Numbered from the stretch's first letter, positions 7,300 to 20,481 are shown. The stretch: 64,000 nucleotides of DNA from an uncultured Thalassotalea sp. (GCA_947502355.1 CANMZP010000011.1:1-64000); one strand, 5' to 3'. A program made the numbers and translations. The notes: a model not told the origin generated them from the sequence alone.

Positions 7300-9738
7300 T
7301 TAGTCATCATCCGAGCCATTGATCATTTCAGACAAGTGCAACAGTTTTTCCATGGCTTTAAAATGTACTGAGCGTCTTGGGTAACTGCCATCGCGCTTTT
7401 GTTTACCAGCAGGTTTGTTTAATAACAACTCTAATGCCTCATCAACCGTTGCAACCGCGTAAATGGTAAATTTACCGGCTTGCACGGCTTCAATCACTTC
7501 TTTATCGAGCATGATATTGATCATATTGGTTTTAGGTACAATAACGCCTTGTTCACCGGTTAATCCCTTATCACGACAAAGACGGTAAAAGCCTTCAATT
7601 TTTTCATTCACCCCACCAATCGACTGCACTTCACCATGCTGGTTAATCGAACCCGTTACCGCTAAAGACTGATTAATCGGTAAATTGGTGATGGATGAAA
7701 TCAACGCACAAAGCTCGGCCATAGACGCGCTGTCACCATCAATATGACCATACGATTGCTCAATGGCGATATTGGCTGAAATAGATAATGGAAAGCCTTG
7801 TCCGTATTTATGACCAAGGTAACCAATTAACAACAATACCCCTTTAGAGTGGATGGCTTTACCAAGCTCTGATTCTCTTTCGATATCCGTGACACCTTGA
7901 GCGCCGGCATAAACGGTTGCGGAAACTCGGGCCGGTGTACCAAACACACTGTCGCCAATTTCCAACACCGTCAGACCATTTACCCGCCCTACTTCTTCAC
8001 CTTCAGTAGAAATAAGAACTTGTCTCTCTTTTATTTCTTCTAGCCAGGTTTCACTTAGTCGACCAGTTCGTCTCGCTTTTGCAGCTAATGCCGATTCCAC
8101 ATGACTATCGAGAATATCGCCCGTGCCGCCTTGTTTTTGCCAAATAAATTTGGCCTCATCAAGCAGGTCATTAATTTGCACAATGTTGGCAGAAAGTTTA
8201 TGTTGATGCTCCGCTTTTCGTAATGAGTAATAGACTAACAGGCTTACAGCTTTATCACTGACGATTGGATAATCATGTTTCTTGGCATGTTGACGAATAA
8301 GCGTCGCATAGGCTTTTAAATTTTGCTCGTTATTTACGACATGACGATCAAAGTCAGCTAATACTCGAAACAGCTCGGTAAACTCCTGATCGTATTCTTG
8401 CAAGGTATAATAAATATCAGAGGTGCCCAATAAAATGACTTTTACCTTTAATGGAATTTTTTCAGGTTGCAAGCTTAGTCCACCCGGCGCCAAATCGCTG
8501 TACGGGTGTTCGATTTGAATTTCTTGAGTTTTTAAAGCCAGCTTTAACTGCTGCCAAATGCCCGGTTGAGTTAATAGCTTTTCAGCATCAAGCAATAAAT
8601 AACCGCCATTGGCACGATGTAATGCACCAGGGCGTATTAATCCGTAATTGGTGTATAAAGCTCCCTGCACAGAGGCATAATCAATATTGCCGAATAAACT
8701 TTTAAAGGTCGGGTTTTGTTCATATACAACCGGTGCACCTTCGCCAGGTTCGCGGGCAACCATAAGGTTAGGTAAAAATTTCTCAACCAACATTTTACGA
8801 CACGCTTTATCGTCACGAGCAGCGTCAATGTTTTCATCGACTAAAATATCCAAAACCACTTCGGTGATCGAGGATTTTACCTGTCGTAAATATTTTAACA
8901 CGCCAAGGTTACTGGCAAATTCAAGTTCTAAGTCTTTTAGTAATGGACGAATACTTTGGTCGGCGGTATCGTATTTAAGTTTACGCAGCGCAACACTAGA
9001 CTCTCGTTTCCATAGAGGTAATTCGAGCAAACTTTCGGTCAGTAAAGTTTCCAGCTCAGCGAGCAATTGATAGAATGCGGTACGTTTCTCTTCGTCTAAA
9101 TTAGAAAACTCTTTGTCATTTAATGGTTTGCCATCGACTAAAGGAGAAAAGCTTATCTCCCCCTTCTCTTCATACACCGCCACCTCTTTACTTAACGCAA
9201 AGGCCTCTACCTTTTCAATGGCTTCGTCGTATTTGGTGGTAAAAGTACGGTCGATTGCCGCCTTTTGTCTTTGATATCCTGGGTTATCGAAAATTGCCGG
9301 AAACAAATCCATTAAATCATCAATTAATGAATTTATTTCTTTATTTAATTGCTTACCTTCACCTGCATTTAGGTACAACTTTTTCGGTGCTTGTGGATCT
9401 TCAAAATTATTAATGTAGCACCATTCGTCGGCGGTATTCTGCTCAGCTGCTGAACGGCTTAACATCTGGCTGATTAAGGTTTGTCGCCCCGTGCCAGGCT
9501 CGCCTTTAGCAAATACATTAAATCCGGCCGCATTCATTGAAAGACCAAAGTCCAATGCCTCTTTTGCCCGTTCATGACCAATAAATTGCTGTGGCACATC
9601 CGCATCGATTTGACTACTTGAAAACAAATGTTCAGGTAATTGTGCACATAGTTGGTCAGCAGGGATGATTAGCGCCTCATGGCTTGTTGCAACAGAGCTT
9701 TTAGATTTAGCACTTTTTGTTATTGGGCTTAGAGTCAT
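7300..9738 (-). CDS. LonB-like ATP-dependent serine protease (YcbZ/Lon-related family)
   Basis: This 812-aa AAA+ protease differs from classical LonA by lacking the N-terminal substrate domain. Walker A is GEPGTGRQ at about 79-86 with an unusual GRQ instead of GKT/S. The ATPase part is interrupted by a long helical insertion (about 120-330), as in the YcbZ/Lon-related group. The C-terminal proteolytic domain has a Ser-Lys dyad: Ser670 in GDSAS and Lys713 in GGVNEKIEG, 43 residues apart as in Lon. It therefore looks catalytically intact. The 57-aa membrane peptide follows in the same transcript. Family members are cytoplasmic quality-control proteases of largely undefined substrate range. Confidence 0.9.
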   Translation of the reverse strand: MTLSPITKSAKSKSSVATSHEALIIPADQLCAQLPEHLFSSSQIDADVPQQFIGHERAKEALDFGLSMNAAGFNVFAKGEPGTGRQTLISQMLSRSAAEQNTADEWCYINNFEDPQAPKKLYLNAGEGKQLNKEINSLIDDLMDLFPAIFDNPGYQRQKAAIDRTFTTKYDEAIEKVEAFALSKEVAVYEEKGEISFSPLVDGKPLNDKEFSNLDEEKRTAFYQLLAELETLLTESLLELPLWKRESSVALRKLKYDTADQSIRPLLKDLELEFASNLGVLKYLRQVKSSITEVVLDILVDENIDAARDDKACRKMLVEKFLPNLMVAREPGEGAPVVYEQNPTFKSLFGNIDYASVQGALYTNYGLIRPGALHRANGGYLLLDAEKLLTQPGIWQQLKLALKTQEIQIEHPYSDLAPGGLSLQPEKIPLKVKVILLGTSDIYYTLQEYDQEFTELFRVLADFDRHVVNNEQNLKAYATLIRQHAKKHDYPIVSDKAVSLLVYYSLRKAEHQHKLSANIVQINDLLDEAKFIWQKQGGTGDILDSHVESALAAKARRTGRLSETWLEEIKERQVLISTEGEEVGRVNGLTVLEIGDSVFGTPARVSATVYAGAQGVTDIERESELGKAIHSKGVLLLIGYLGHKYGQGFPLSISANIAIEQSYGHIDGDSASMAELCALISSITNLPINQSLAVTGSINQHGEVQSIGGVNEKIEGFYRLCRDKGLTGEQGVIVPKTNMINIMLDKEVIEAVQAGKFTIYAVATVDEALELLLNKPAGKQKRDGSYPRRSVHFKAMEKLLHLSEMINGSDDD

Positions 9739-9893
9739 AGAGTAATTATGGCCTTGTGATTAAAACGGGAAAATGACAAGTTTGAGTTAACTTAAATTGC
9801 GGTGTTTTTCAAAATACTCGGCTAGTTTAGCCCTGCTCAGCAAGGCAAGCAAAGTATTTCGATGATTAACCGCAACTTATATAAACCGTCGAC

Positions 9894-10376
9894 TTAATCA
9901 AACGCTTTTCGAGTAAACGTTGTACCACCACATTCAGTACATGGCACCACCGTAACGGCATGATAAATATCGACCACATGCTCGCAGTTTTGACACACCA
10001 ATTGCCCAAAACCAATCACGTCACCCTCTTGATAAATGCCATCATGCTCAAAATCGTCGACTAACTCGCTCCACTCCACTTGTGACTGGTCGGTCATATG
10101 CGCCAGATGTTGCCACATCCCTTCTTGTAAAGACGCTAGATACAAGGAGTTTTCGCTGTCTTTAGGGTCTATTTTATATAGGCCCAATAAATCCCGCTTA
10201 AAATTATCGACCGATAATTGATATTCATTAACCGACAGTTCTTCGGCCGCCTGAATATACTCTTCGGCTTTTGCCACCCAGTTTTTTATGGAGTTGAGCT
10301 CGTCTTCTTTGGCTTTTTGTAACCACAAATAAATTTTGTCAAAAACGTTTTGATAGTTGCTGTTTGGTTTATTCAT
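9894..10376 (-). CDS. Zinc ribbon-containing protein, YbeL/DUF1451 family
   Basis: The 160-aa cytoplasmic protein has an acidic helical N-terminal two-thirds (FDKIYLWLQKAKEDELNSIK) and a C-terminal zinc ribbon with CxxC pairs: CQNC at about 129-132 and CTEC at about 149-152. This arrangement and its position near leuS match E. coli YbeL, which lies in the same neighbourhood. The function of the family is not established. It stands about 155 bp upstream of the LonB-like protease on the same strand. Confidence 0.8.
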   Translation of the reverse strand: MNKPNSNYQNVFDKIYLWLQKAKEDELNSIKNWVAKAEEYIQAAEELSVNEYQLSVDNFKRDLLGLYKIDPKDSENSLYLASLQEGMWQHLAHMTDQSQVEWSELVDDFEHDGIYQEGDVIGFGQLVCQNCEHVVDIYHAVTVVPCTECGGTTFTRKAFD

Positions 10377-10434
10377 GACATATCCACTCTATTATTTCTT
10401 TTAGTATAGCCAATAGCGTTAAAAGGTGAGTCTG

Positions 10435-11022
10435 CTATTCATCCACCGACTTTTGTAAAGTAAAAGCACCGCGTATATCCCCTAGCTTAAAACCTCTGGC
10501 TTGATCTTTAGGGTAAAGCTGGTCAAGTTTAGCTGCAATAGGCGTTGCAAGAGTCTCACCATGGCAAGCCAAACAAACTTCAGCAGTACCTATGGCTTTC
10601 ATGTAGCGATATACCGGTTTACCATCCACCATGACGTGCTCGGCATATTCCATTGTGTTTAACGCCTCGCCAGCGGTTTTTCGTTTCTCAAAGTCGGTTA
10701 ATACTTTTCGTTCCCAGTTATCGGGCTGGTTTTGCTCATTTCGAACTTTTAAAGAGGTTCTTGCTACCTGCCAGTCATGCTGCTTAGCGACTTTTTGTGC
10801 AATGGGAGCCGCTTGCAGATGACACACATCAATGGCGGCTTCAAAGCCATCGTTTTTAACACTTGTTTGCAGAGTCGACTTTAAGTTTTTAGCAAAACTT
10901 TTTACCACGGTTCGAGCTTGATCAGTTTTATCCGTTACTTGTTTGCTAGCTTCTGTGTGAGCGTAACCGGCCAAAGGCATACAGCAGGCCAGAGTGAGTA
11001 ACAGTACTTTGCTTGTTTTCAT
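10435..11022 (-). CDS. DUF3365 (Tll0287-like) secreted haem-binding protein
   Basis: A cleavable signal peptide (MKTSKVLLLTLACCMPLAGYA) leads a roughly 175-aa periplasmic domain. The single c-type haem motif is CLACH in AEVCLACHGE. DUF3365 domains are haem-binding PAS-like modules found alone or in sensors, so a redox or gas-sensing role is plausible, but no partner gene is visible. The start at 11022 is chosen because GGAAGG lies just ahead of it and the signal peptide begins there; an in-frame extension to 11067 would put 15 residues before the signal sequence. It is transcribed divergently from leuS. Confidence 0.82.
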   Translation of the reverse strand: MKTSKVLLLTLACCMPLAGYAHTEASKQVTDKTDQARTVVKSFAKNLKSTLQTSVKNDGFEAAIDVCHLQAAPIAQKVAKQHDWQVARTSLKVRNEQNQPDNWERKVLTDFEKRKTAGEALNTMEYAEHVMVDGKPVYRYMKAIGTAEVCLACHGETLATPIAAKLDQLYPKDQARGFKLGDIRGAFTLQKSVDE

Positions 11023-13972
<2,950 letters not shown>

Positions 13973-13973
<1 letters not shown>

Positions 13974-14494
13974 TGACAAACCTTGGTGATTTAACAAAAA
14001 TCAATGATTTAACAAAATACATCGTAAGTGCATTGCTAGCAGTATCCCTGCTAGCAGGTTGCGGTTTTAAACTTCGTGGCGACTATCTGTTACCAGAAAA
14101 TCTCACCACGCTGTATGTGTCTTCAGATGACGTACATGGCGAGTTAACCCGGCTCTTAAAACTGCATTTAACCAATAACGAAGTAAATGTTGCTAAATCA
14201 CCAGGGGCGAATATTCCTGAACTGCATGTCTTAAAGGATAATCTCGACAGACGAACCTTATCCTTATTTGAAAATGGTCAAGTAGCCGAATACGAATTAA
14301 CCTACACAGTAAATTACGAAGTGCGTTTTACCATCGATGATGTTGAACGCTTTAGCTTCGATTTAAACCGCAACTATCAGGACAACCCCGATAGAGCGTT
14401 GGCAAAGTCACGCGAATTGATTTTGCTGCGCACCGAAATGCGCGAAGAAGCAGCCAACCAAATACTGCGGAATCTAGCGAGTATTCAACGCTAA
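13973..14494 (+). CDS. lptE: LPS-assembly lipoprotein LptE
   Basis: Outer-membrane lipoprotein that plugs the LptD barrel and is needed for inserting lipopolysaccharide. A signal peptide ends in the lipobox LAGC with Cys30 as lipidation site, followed by GFKLRG, which is typical for LptE (formerly RlpB). The N-terminus before the hydrophobic stretch is longer than usual and carries a short LTKINDLTK repetition; a later start is possible but none has a clear ribosome site. It is coupled to leuS by a TAATG overlap and followed directly by holA. Confidence 0.92.
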
Positions 14495-15553
14495 ATGCGC
14501 ATTTATCACAGCCAATTACAAAAACAATTAGCCAAACCGCTATTACCGGTTTGGCTTATTTTTGGTGATGAGCCGTGGCAAAAAAACAACGCCTTAGACA
14601 CCATCAAGCAACTTGCTCAACAACAGGGTTATGAAGAGCTTATTCGCTTCACCCTCGATGATCGCTTTGATTGGAATGAGGTGTACCAAGAATATCAATC
14701 TTTAAGCCTATTCAGTGCCCTGCGTATCATTGAAGTCGATCTTGGTAGCAGCAAGTTGGATGCCAAAGGCATTCAAATCCTGACCGAAATAAGCGAGTTT
14801 ATTCAGCAGCAAGGGCAAAGCGATGTATTGTTGATTTTGCACGGTGCTAAGCTAGATGCAAGCACACCTCGCAAGAAGTGGTTTAAAGCCTTAGAAAGCA
14901 TTGGCTGTTACATTCCACTGTATGAGCTTGAAGGCAAAGGCCTGTCGATTTGGTTAAACCAACAATGCCAACAGCTCGGTTTAAAACTCGATGCTCAGGC
15001 GCAAAACCTGCTCATTGATTTTTTTGCCGGTAATACCCCTACCCTGCAACAGGAATTGCAAAAAATATCGATACTCTTCGGTCAGCAATTTATCCGCGCA
15101 GAGGACATTGAACAGTTACTGATTAAGCAAGCCAAGTTTACCCCATTTCAGTTAATTGATGCCCTATTAGCCGGTGACTTAAGTCAGTGCATGAACATGC
15201 TTACCCAGCTAAAACACGAAGGCACCGCCAGTGGTCAATTAATTTGGGTATTACATAAAGAAATAAAGCAACTTGAAGCCATGCAAAAACAATTGCAACA
15301 AGGCGCATTAATAAACGATGTGTATAAAGAGTATAAAGTGTGGGAGAAGAAAAAGCCCCTTTATCAAAAAGCACTCCAAGGCATGTCGCTAGCCAATATT
15401 AAACAGGCAAAGCAACGTTTGGCGAAAACCGATTTGATCAGCAAAACCAGCAGCGATTTTGATGATTATATTTTACTCGCCGATGTCTGCATGACCCTTT
15501 ATTACGGGCAAGTCACCCGTAATTTGGCCTTAGATTACGAGTATCACACTTAA
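14495..15553 (+). CDS. holA: DNA polymerase III delta subunit
   Basis: Clamp-loader subunit that opens the beta sliding clamp. The N-terminal sequence LLPVWLIFGDEPWQKNNALD matches the HolA start region, and the 352-aa length (E. coli 343) and mostly helical C-terminus agree. The gene begins immediately after the lptE stop and is followed by nadD, the same order as in E. coli, which supports the call where motif content is sparse. Confidence 0.93.
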   Translation: MRIYHSQLQKQLAKPLLPVWLIFGDEPWQKNNALDTIKQLAQQQGYEELIRFTLDDRFDWNEVYQEYQSLSLFSALRIIEVDLGSSKLDAKGIQILTEISEFIQQQGQSDVLLILHGAKLDASTPRKKWFKALESIGCYIPLYELEGKGLSIWLNQQCQQLGLKLDAQAQNLLIDFFAGNTPTLQQELQKISILFGQQFIRAEDIEQLLIKQAKFTPFQLIDALLAGDLSQCMNMLTQLKHEGTASGQLIWVLHKEIKQLEAMQKQLQQGALINDVYKEYKVWEKKKPLYQKALQGMSLANIKQAKQRLAKTDLISKTSSDFDDYILLADVCMTLYYGQVTRNLALDYEYHT

Positions 15554-15597
15554 TTTTGATATTCGATTTGATAAAAACGAATAAAAAAGCAGCGCAT

Positions 15598-16242
15598 ATG
15601 CCAACTAAACACACCATAGGAATTCTCGGCGGCACGTTTGACCCCATACACTTAGGGCACATAACCCCAACCTTGCACTTAGCCAAAACACTGCAGCTTG
15701 ATACGGTCTATTTGATGCCGGCAAACATTCCGCCGCACAAGCCTCAGCCGCAAGCATCATCGGTTCAGCGTGTTGAAATGGCAAAGCTTATCTGCAAAGA
15801 ACAACCGATATTCGTGCTTGATGACCGAGAGCTTCACCGCACCAGAAAATCCTATTCAATCGATTCGATTAAAGAATTAAAAGCTGAAAATCCAGATACC
15901 ACCCTATGCTTTTTTATCGGCACGGACTCTCTACTGACACTGTCTAGCTGGTATTTGATAGATGAAATATTGGCTTTATGTCACTTTGTGGTAAGCACCC
16001 GTCCAGGTTACGTAACACCACCGCTAGAGAAAATGAATAAAGGCTTTTATTCTGGCAGAATAACCAAAAATATTGAAGATATTCGGCGCTTTGAGCATGG
16101 AAAAATATTGCTTATTGATACCCCGCAAGTGGATATTTCATCTACTGAGATTAGGCAACGGCTAAAACATAATGAGAGTTGCCAACAGGTACTTTCTGGA
16201 GATGTTGCTCAATATATAAAAAAACAAGGGTTATATAATTAG
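15598..16242 (+). CDS. nadD: Nicotinate-nucleotide adenylyltransferase
   Basis: Transfers AMP from ATP to nicotinate mononucleotide in NAD synthesis. The nucleotidyltransferase signature GGTFDPIHLGH lies near the N-terminus and the C-terminal SSTEIRQRL (ISSTxIR motif) is present. I place the start at 15598 (MPTKHTIGILGG), giving 214 aa as in the family. An upstream in-frame TTG at 15556 would add 14 residues with no counterpart. It lies 44 bp after holA. Confidence 0.93.
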   Translation: MPTKHTIGILGGTFDPIHLGHITPTLHLAKTLQLDTVYLMPANIPPHKPQPQASSVQRVEMAKLICKEQPIFVLDDRELHRTRKSYSIDSIKELKAENPDTTLCFFIGTDSLLTLSSWYLIDEILALCHFVVSTRPGYVTPPLEKMNKGFYSGRITKNIEDIRRFEHGKILLIDTPQVDISSTEIRQRLKHNESCQQVLSGDVAQYIKKQGLYN

Positions 16243-16334
16243 AGATTCCGCGTTAGAATAGCAATTATTAACAGTCGGTTTACGGCAAATGTTGTAAACT
16301 TAGGCAAAATCCCCTCTTTACAAAGGAAAAAATC

Positions 16335-16661
16335 TTGCAACCTGATCAATTAGTTCAATTCGTACAAACCCAATTAGAAGATATTAAAGCACGTGACATC
16401 GTTACCTTAAGCGTTGGCGAAAAAGCGAGCTTTACCGATTATATGGTAATTTGTTCTGGTAACTCGTCACGTCACGTACGTTCGATTGCCGAGCACATTA
16501 ACAAAGAAAGTAAAGCCAGAGAATTGGATATTCTGGGTATTGAAGGTACGGATGTTGGCGAATGGGCACTGATTGACTTAGGTGATGTGGTTGTTCACGT
16601 GATGACCGATGATACCCGAGATTTATACCAGCTTGAAAAGTTATGGGCTGAAGAAGACTAG
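16335..16661 (+). CDS. rsfS: Ribosomal silencing factor RsfS
   Basis: Binds ribosomal protein uL14 and blocks subunit joining when nutrients run out. The 108-aa sequence shows the family core (VGEKASFTDYMVICSGNSSRH, and GTDVGEWALIDLGDVVVHV). The start is TTG at 16335 with AAAGGAAAA just upstream; no ATG fits the N-terminus. It is followed by rlmH, as in most gammaproteobacteria. Confidence 0.95.
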   Translation: MQPDQLVQFVQTQLEDIKARDIVTLSVGEKASFTDYMVICSGNSSRHVRSIAEHINKESKARELDILGIEGTDVGEWALIDLGDVVVHVMTDDTRDLYQLEKLWAEED

Positions 16662-16767
16662 TAGCAAAGACCGACTTTAAAGGGCTGTTTTTAATATCGC
16701 GATTAAGGTCTCGATTAAAAACCGCTTTTAAAGAAGATTTTAAAGAATTAGCTAAAAAGAGTTTGTT

Positions 16768-17238
16768 ATGCGCTTAACGCTTGTTGCCGTTGGCAATAAA
16801 ATGCCAGCCTGGGTTGCCGAAGGCTTCGCGGAATATTCACGTCGATTTCCGCGCGATCTTAGCTTTGATTTAATCGAGATAAGCCCGGGTAAACGCGGCA
16901 AAAATGCCGATATCCCTCGCATTCTTGAAAAAGAAGGCGAACAAATGCTTGCCGCGGTGCCAAAAGGCAACCGCATTGTCACCCTTGAAGTGCTAGGCAA
17001 ACCATGGACTTCACCGCAATTAGCAACGCAACTCGAGCGCTGGCAACATGATGGCCGAGATGTATCCTTACTCGTTGGTGGTCCAGAAGGGTTGGCGCCG
17101 GCATGCATTCAAGCCTCCGAGCAAAAATGGTCTTTATCGCCACTTACCCTGCCTCATCCTATGGTTCGCGTTATTGTTGCAGAAAGCTTATACCGTGCCT
17201 GGAGCATAAATAACAACCACCCATATCACCGGGAGTAA
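16768..17238 (+). CDS. rlmH: 23S rRNA (pseudouridine1915-N3)-methyltransferase
   Basis: SPOUT-fold methyltransferase that modifies pseudouridine 1915 of 23S rRNA in the 70S ribosome. The 156-aa length equals the E. coli enzyme (155). The SAM-binding knot is visible as LLVGGPEGL and the C-terminal [16 protein letters not shown] with a terminal NHPYHRE is diagnostic. It sits between rsfS and mrdA in the conserved order. Confidence 0.97.
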   Translation: MRLTLVAVGNKMPAWVAEGFAEYSRRFPRDLSFDLIEISPGKRGKNADIPRILEKEGEQMLAAVPKGNRIVTLEVLGKPWTSPQLATQLERWQHDGRDVSLLVGGPEGLAPACIQASEQKWSLSPLTLPHPMVRVIVAESLYRAWSINNNHPYHRE

Positions 17239-17244
17239 CACAAG

Positions 17245-19206
17245 GTGGTAAAAAAACGCGTTTCCATTCGCAACCACAGCGCCGAAGCAAATTTGTTTGC
17301 ACGACGAACCTTTATCACCTTTATTGGTGTTGTGGTTATGATATTGATTTTATTCAATAACATTTATGAGTTAGAAGTTAACTCATTTGAAAAATACACT
17401 ACGCGTTCAAATAAAAACCGAATCAAAGTCTTACCTGTTGTCCCAAATCGTGGTCTAATTTATGACCGAAACGGGGTTTTGCTTGCCGAAAACAAACCGG
17501 TTTACTCGCTGGCCATTATTCCAGAGCAAGTCGACAACATCGAAGAAACTCTGCAAGAACTAGGCGAAATCATTGCCATCAGAGATGAGCAAAAGCAGGA
17601 ATTTTTAAAAGACATGCGCGGCACTCGCCGTTTTAAGCCGATTGAATTAATTTCAAGATTAAGCGATCAACAAGTGGCTAAAATTTCGGTGAGTCTACAT
17701 AAATTCCCAGGGGTAACCATTGATGCCCGCTTAAAACGTTATTACCCATTTGGTGATTTAACCACCCACTCACTTGGTTATGTGGCCAAAATCAATCGCA
17801 ACGACCTGATTAAAATCGATCAGGAAGGCAAAAGCGAAAACTATAAAGCCACCCGTGATATTGGCAAACTTGGGCTTGAAAAGTATTACGAAGATTTATT
17901 GCATGGCACCATAGGACATCAGGAAGTAGAGGTAAATAACCAAGGGCGTATTCTACGGACTTTAAGTTATACACCACCCGTACCGGGTAAAGACATCACC
18001 CTGACCCTAGATATCGAATTGCAAATGATAGCCAAGCGAGCCTTAGTTGGTCGACGAGGCGCAGTTGTGGCCATCGATCCACGCGATGGTGGCGTATTGG
18101 CGCTATATTCAAACCCAAGCTACGATGGCAACTTATTTGTGCATGGTATTTCATCAAAGAATTACAAGAAGCTGCAAAATAAGAACCGTCCGTTAATTAA
18201 CCGTGCTACCAAAGGCACTTACCCGCCAGCATCAACCATTAAGCCATTGCTTGGCTTGGCTGGCCTTGATGCCAACGTTACCACCCCAGAAGCCAAGCTT
18301 TGGGATCCGGGATTCTTTAAATTAAAAGATGGCAAACGTAAATACCGTGACCATTTAAAATGGGGTCATGGCTGGGTTCGCCTTGAAGAAGCGATAATGC
18401 GATCGTGTAACACCTATTTTTATGATTTAGCGTATAAGGTAGGTATCGATAATATCTCCGAAAAAATGGCCGGTTTTGGTTTTGGTGAAAGTACCGGTAT
18501 CGATATTCACGAAGAAAGTTCTGGTGTATTACCAAGTCGAGGGTGGAAACGTGCCCGGTATAACCAACCTTGGTACCATGGCGATACCGTAAACATTGGT
18601 ATTGGACAGGGCTTCTGGACCGTTACCCCGCTGCAACTGGCTCAGGCAACCTCCATATTGGTCAATAAAGGTACGGTATTTGAACCGCACTTTTTATACG
18701 CTACTCATGAACAAAAATCAGATGATTTATTGGCCGAAGTGAGCAATGAAGAAGATAACGTACAAGATAATCAACCTTATACCCTAGTCCCTTATGAAGT
18801 GAATGAAAAACCGCCATTGCAGCTCAAAAACAGCAAGCATTGGGATACCATTTTAAAAGCCATGCACCGAACAGTTAAGCACCCTTCAGGCACAGGTTTT
18901 GGCGCATTTAAAGGCAGCTCTTATGATGCGGCGGGTAAATCGGGTACTGGTGAAGTTGTCGGTCGTGCCCAAGATACAGATTATGACGCGACCAAGATAT
19001 CTGAAAGCAACCGTGATAACGCCATGTTTATTGCCTTTGCGCCGTTTGAAAACCCAGAGATAGTGGTTGCGGTTGCCATTGAAAACGTTGCCGTTGGTGG
19101 TGGTGGTTCAAATGCTGGACCGGTTGCCCGACAAATTATGGATCAGTACTTTGCGAACAAAACCTACCTTAGCAAAAAACAACCACTCATTAAGAAATCA
19201 CAGTAG
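17245..19206 (+). CDS. mrdA: Penicillin-binding protein 2 (elongasome transpeptidase)
   Basis: Class B PBP that cross-links peptidoglycan during cell elongation together with RodA. A single N-terminal membrane anchor (about 25-42, FITFIGVVVMILILF) is followed by the dimerisation domain and the transpeptidase domain. Active-site motifs are STIK in PPASTIKP, SCN in MRSCNTYFY, and KSGTGE. The 653-aa length fits. The start is GTG at 17245, 6 bp after rlmH, with GGGAG a few bases upstream. A hydrophilic insertion of about 40 residues (around 495-530) precedes the KSGT region. Confidence 0.96.
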   Translation: MVKKRVSIRNHSAEANLFARRTFITFIGVVVMILILFNNIYELEVNSFEKYTTRSNKNRIKVLPVVPNRGLIYDRNGVLLAENKPVYSLAIIPEQVDNIEETLQELGEIIAIRDEQKQEFLKDMRGTRRFKPIELISRLSDQQVAKISVSLHKFPGVTIDARLKRYYPFGDLTTHSLGYVAKINRNDLIKIDQEGKSENYKATRDIGKLGLEKYYEDLLHGTIGHQEVEVNNQGRILRTLSYTPPVPGKDITLTLDIELQMIAKRALVGRRGAVVAIDPRDGGVLALYSNPSYDGNLFVHGISSKNYKKLQNKNRPLINRATKGTYPPASTIKPLLGLAGLDANVTTPEAKLWDPGFFKLKDGKRKYRDHLKWGHGWVRLEEAIMRSCNTYFYDLAYKVGIDNISEKMAGFGFGESTGIDIHEESSGVLPSRGWKRARYNQPWYHGDTVNIGIGQGFWTVTPLQLAQATSILVNKGTVFEPHFLYATHEQKSDDLLAEVSNEEDNVQDNQPYTLVPYEVNEKPPLQLKNSKHWDTILKAMHRTVKHPSGTGFGAFKGSSYDAAGKSGTGEVVGRAQDTDYDATKISESNRDNAMFIAFAPFENPEIVVAVAIENVAVGGGGSNAGPVARQIMDQYFANKTYLSKKQPLIKKSQ

Positions 19207-19212
19207 ACCGTT

Positions 19213-20334
19213 ATGAACATGCGATATACAGGAAAAGACCAGGCTAAGAAAAGAACATTGCTGGAAATACTGCATATAGACTGGCCATTGCTATTGTCCT
19301 TGTTGCTGTTAATGACGGTTGGCCTGTTTGTTATTTACAGTGCCGGTGGCCAAGATATGGCTCTGGTAACCAGGCAAGTAGTCCGTCTGGGCATCGGCCT
19401 GGCCGTCATGTTTGTGGTGGCGCAAATTCCGCCCAGCTTTTATCAACGCTGGGCGGTCATTGTCTTTTTAATCGGCTTATTAATGCTGCTGGCTGTTTTG
19501 CTGTTTGGCCATGTTGGCAAAGGCGCTCAGCGCTGGCTTGATCTTGGTTTTATGAAATTTCAACCATCTGAAATCATGAAACTGTTTATGCCGATGACCA
19601 TTGCCTGGTATATCTCGCAATACGATCTGCCCAGTAAAACCAAACACGTGATCATTGCTTTTGCTATCGTTATGCTACCAACCTTGATGATTGCCAAGCA
19701 ACCGGATCTGGGGACATCTTTACTGATTGCCAGCTCGGGTATTTTTGTCTTGTTTTTATCCGGTGCAAGTTGGCGACTCATTGGTATTTCATTTGGTATG
19801 GTATCGGCGTTCCTGCCCATACTCTGGATGTTTCTGATGCGTGATTATCAAAAACAACGCGTTTTGACTTTTTTGAATCCGGAAGAAGACCCCTTAGGCA
19901 CTGGCTACCATATTATTCAATCAAAAATTGCCATTGGCTCTGGTGGAGTTAATGGCAAAGGCTGGTTGCAAGGTACCCAGTCACAATTAGAGTTTTTGCC
20001 CGAGCGCCACACCGACTTTATATTTGCCGTTTTCTCAGAAGAGTTTGGCTTAATGGGAGTGCTGGGCTTATTGCTGATTTATTTACTTATTGTGATGCGC
20101 GGTTTATGGATTGCGGTTAAAGCACAAGATGCCTTTACCAAACTATTGGCGGGCAGTTTAACCCTAACCTTCTTTGTTTATGTCTTTGTAAACATTGGCA
20201 TGGTGTCCGGCTTATTACCTGTGGTTGGGGTACCGTTACCCTTGGTGAGTTATGGTGGCACCTCCATGGTAACCCTGATGGCCAGTTTTGGGGTATTGAT
20301 GGCCATAAGTACGCACAGGCGGTTATTGACGTAG
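19213..20334 (+). CDS. rodA: Peptidoglycan glycosyltransferase RodA
   Basis: SEDS-family membrane glycosyltransferase that polymerises lipid II with PBP2. The 373-aa protein has about ten hydrophobic segments. SEDS hallmarks include GKGAQRWLDLGFMKFQPSE, KQPDLGTSLL with the catalytic-type Asp, and the C-terminal LPLVSYGGTSMV. It begins 6 bp after mrdA, so the two are co-expressed. Confidence 0.96.
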   Translation: MNMRYTGKDQAKKRTLLEILHIDWPLLLSLLLLMTVGLFVIYSAGGQDMALVTRQVVRLGIGLAVMFVVAQIPPSFYQRWAVIVFLIGLLMLLAVLLFGHVGKGAQRWLDLGFMKFQPSEIMKLFMPMTIAWYISQYDLPSKTKHVIIAFAIVMLPTLMIAKQPDLGTSLLIASSGIFVLFLSGASWRLIGISFGMVSAFLPILWMFLMRDYQKQRVLTFLNPEEDPLGTGYHIIQSKIAIGSGGVNGKGWLQGTQSQLEFLPERHTDFIFAVFSEEFGLMGVLGLLLIYLLIVMRGLWIAVKAQDAFTKLLAGSLTLTFFVYVFVNIGMVSGLLPVVGVPLPLVSYGGTSMVTLMASFGVLMAISTHRRLLT

Positions 20335-20342
20335 AAGCGATA

Positions 20343-20366
20343 GCGGTTAATGCGGTTAATGCGGTT
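20343..20366. repeat. Short direct repeat GCGGTTAAT
   Basis: The 9-bp unit GCGGTTAAT occurs twice in tandem with a third partial copy, directly after the rodA stop. It is probably replication slippage in intergenic DNA. Confidence 0.6.
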
Positions 20367-20404
20367 AGACAATACCTTACCGCCTTATTGGCTTATCGCA
20401 TTAA

Positions 20405-20432
20405 AGGGGATTGAGAATCTGTTCAATCCCCT
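20405..20432 (+). terminator. Hairpin between rodA and rlpA
   Basis: A near-perfect stem (AGGGGATTGA with TTCAATCCCCT, 7-nt loop) lies 70 bp after rodA. No U-run follows, so termination is uncertain; it may only separate rodA and rlpA expression. Confidence 0.4.
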
Positions 20433-20481
20433 ATAAACTGAAAAGCACATCTATAATTATTAATATAATAAAGTCTGTACT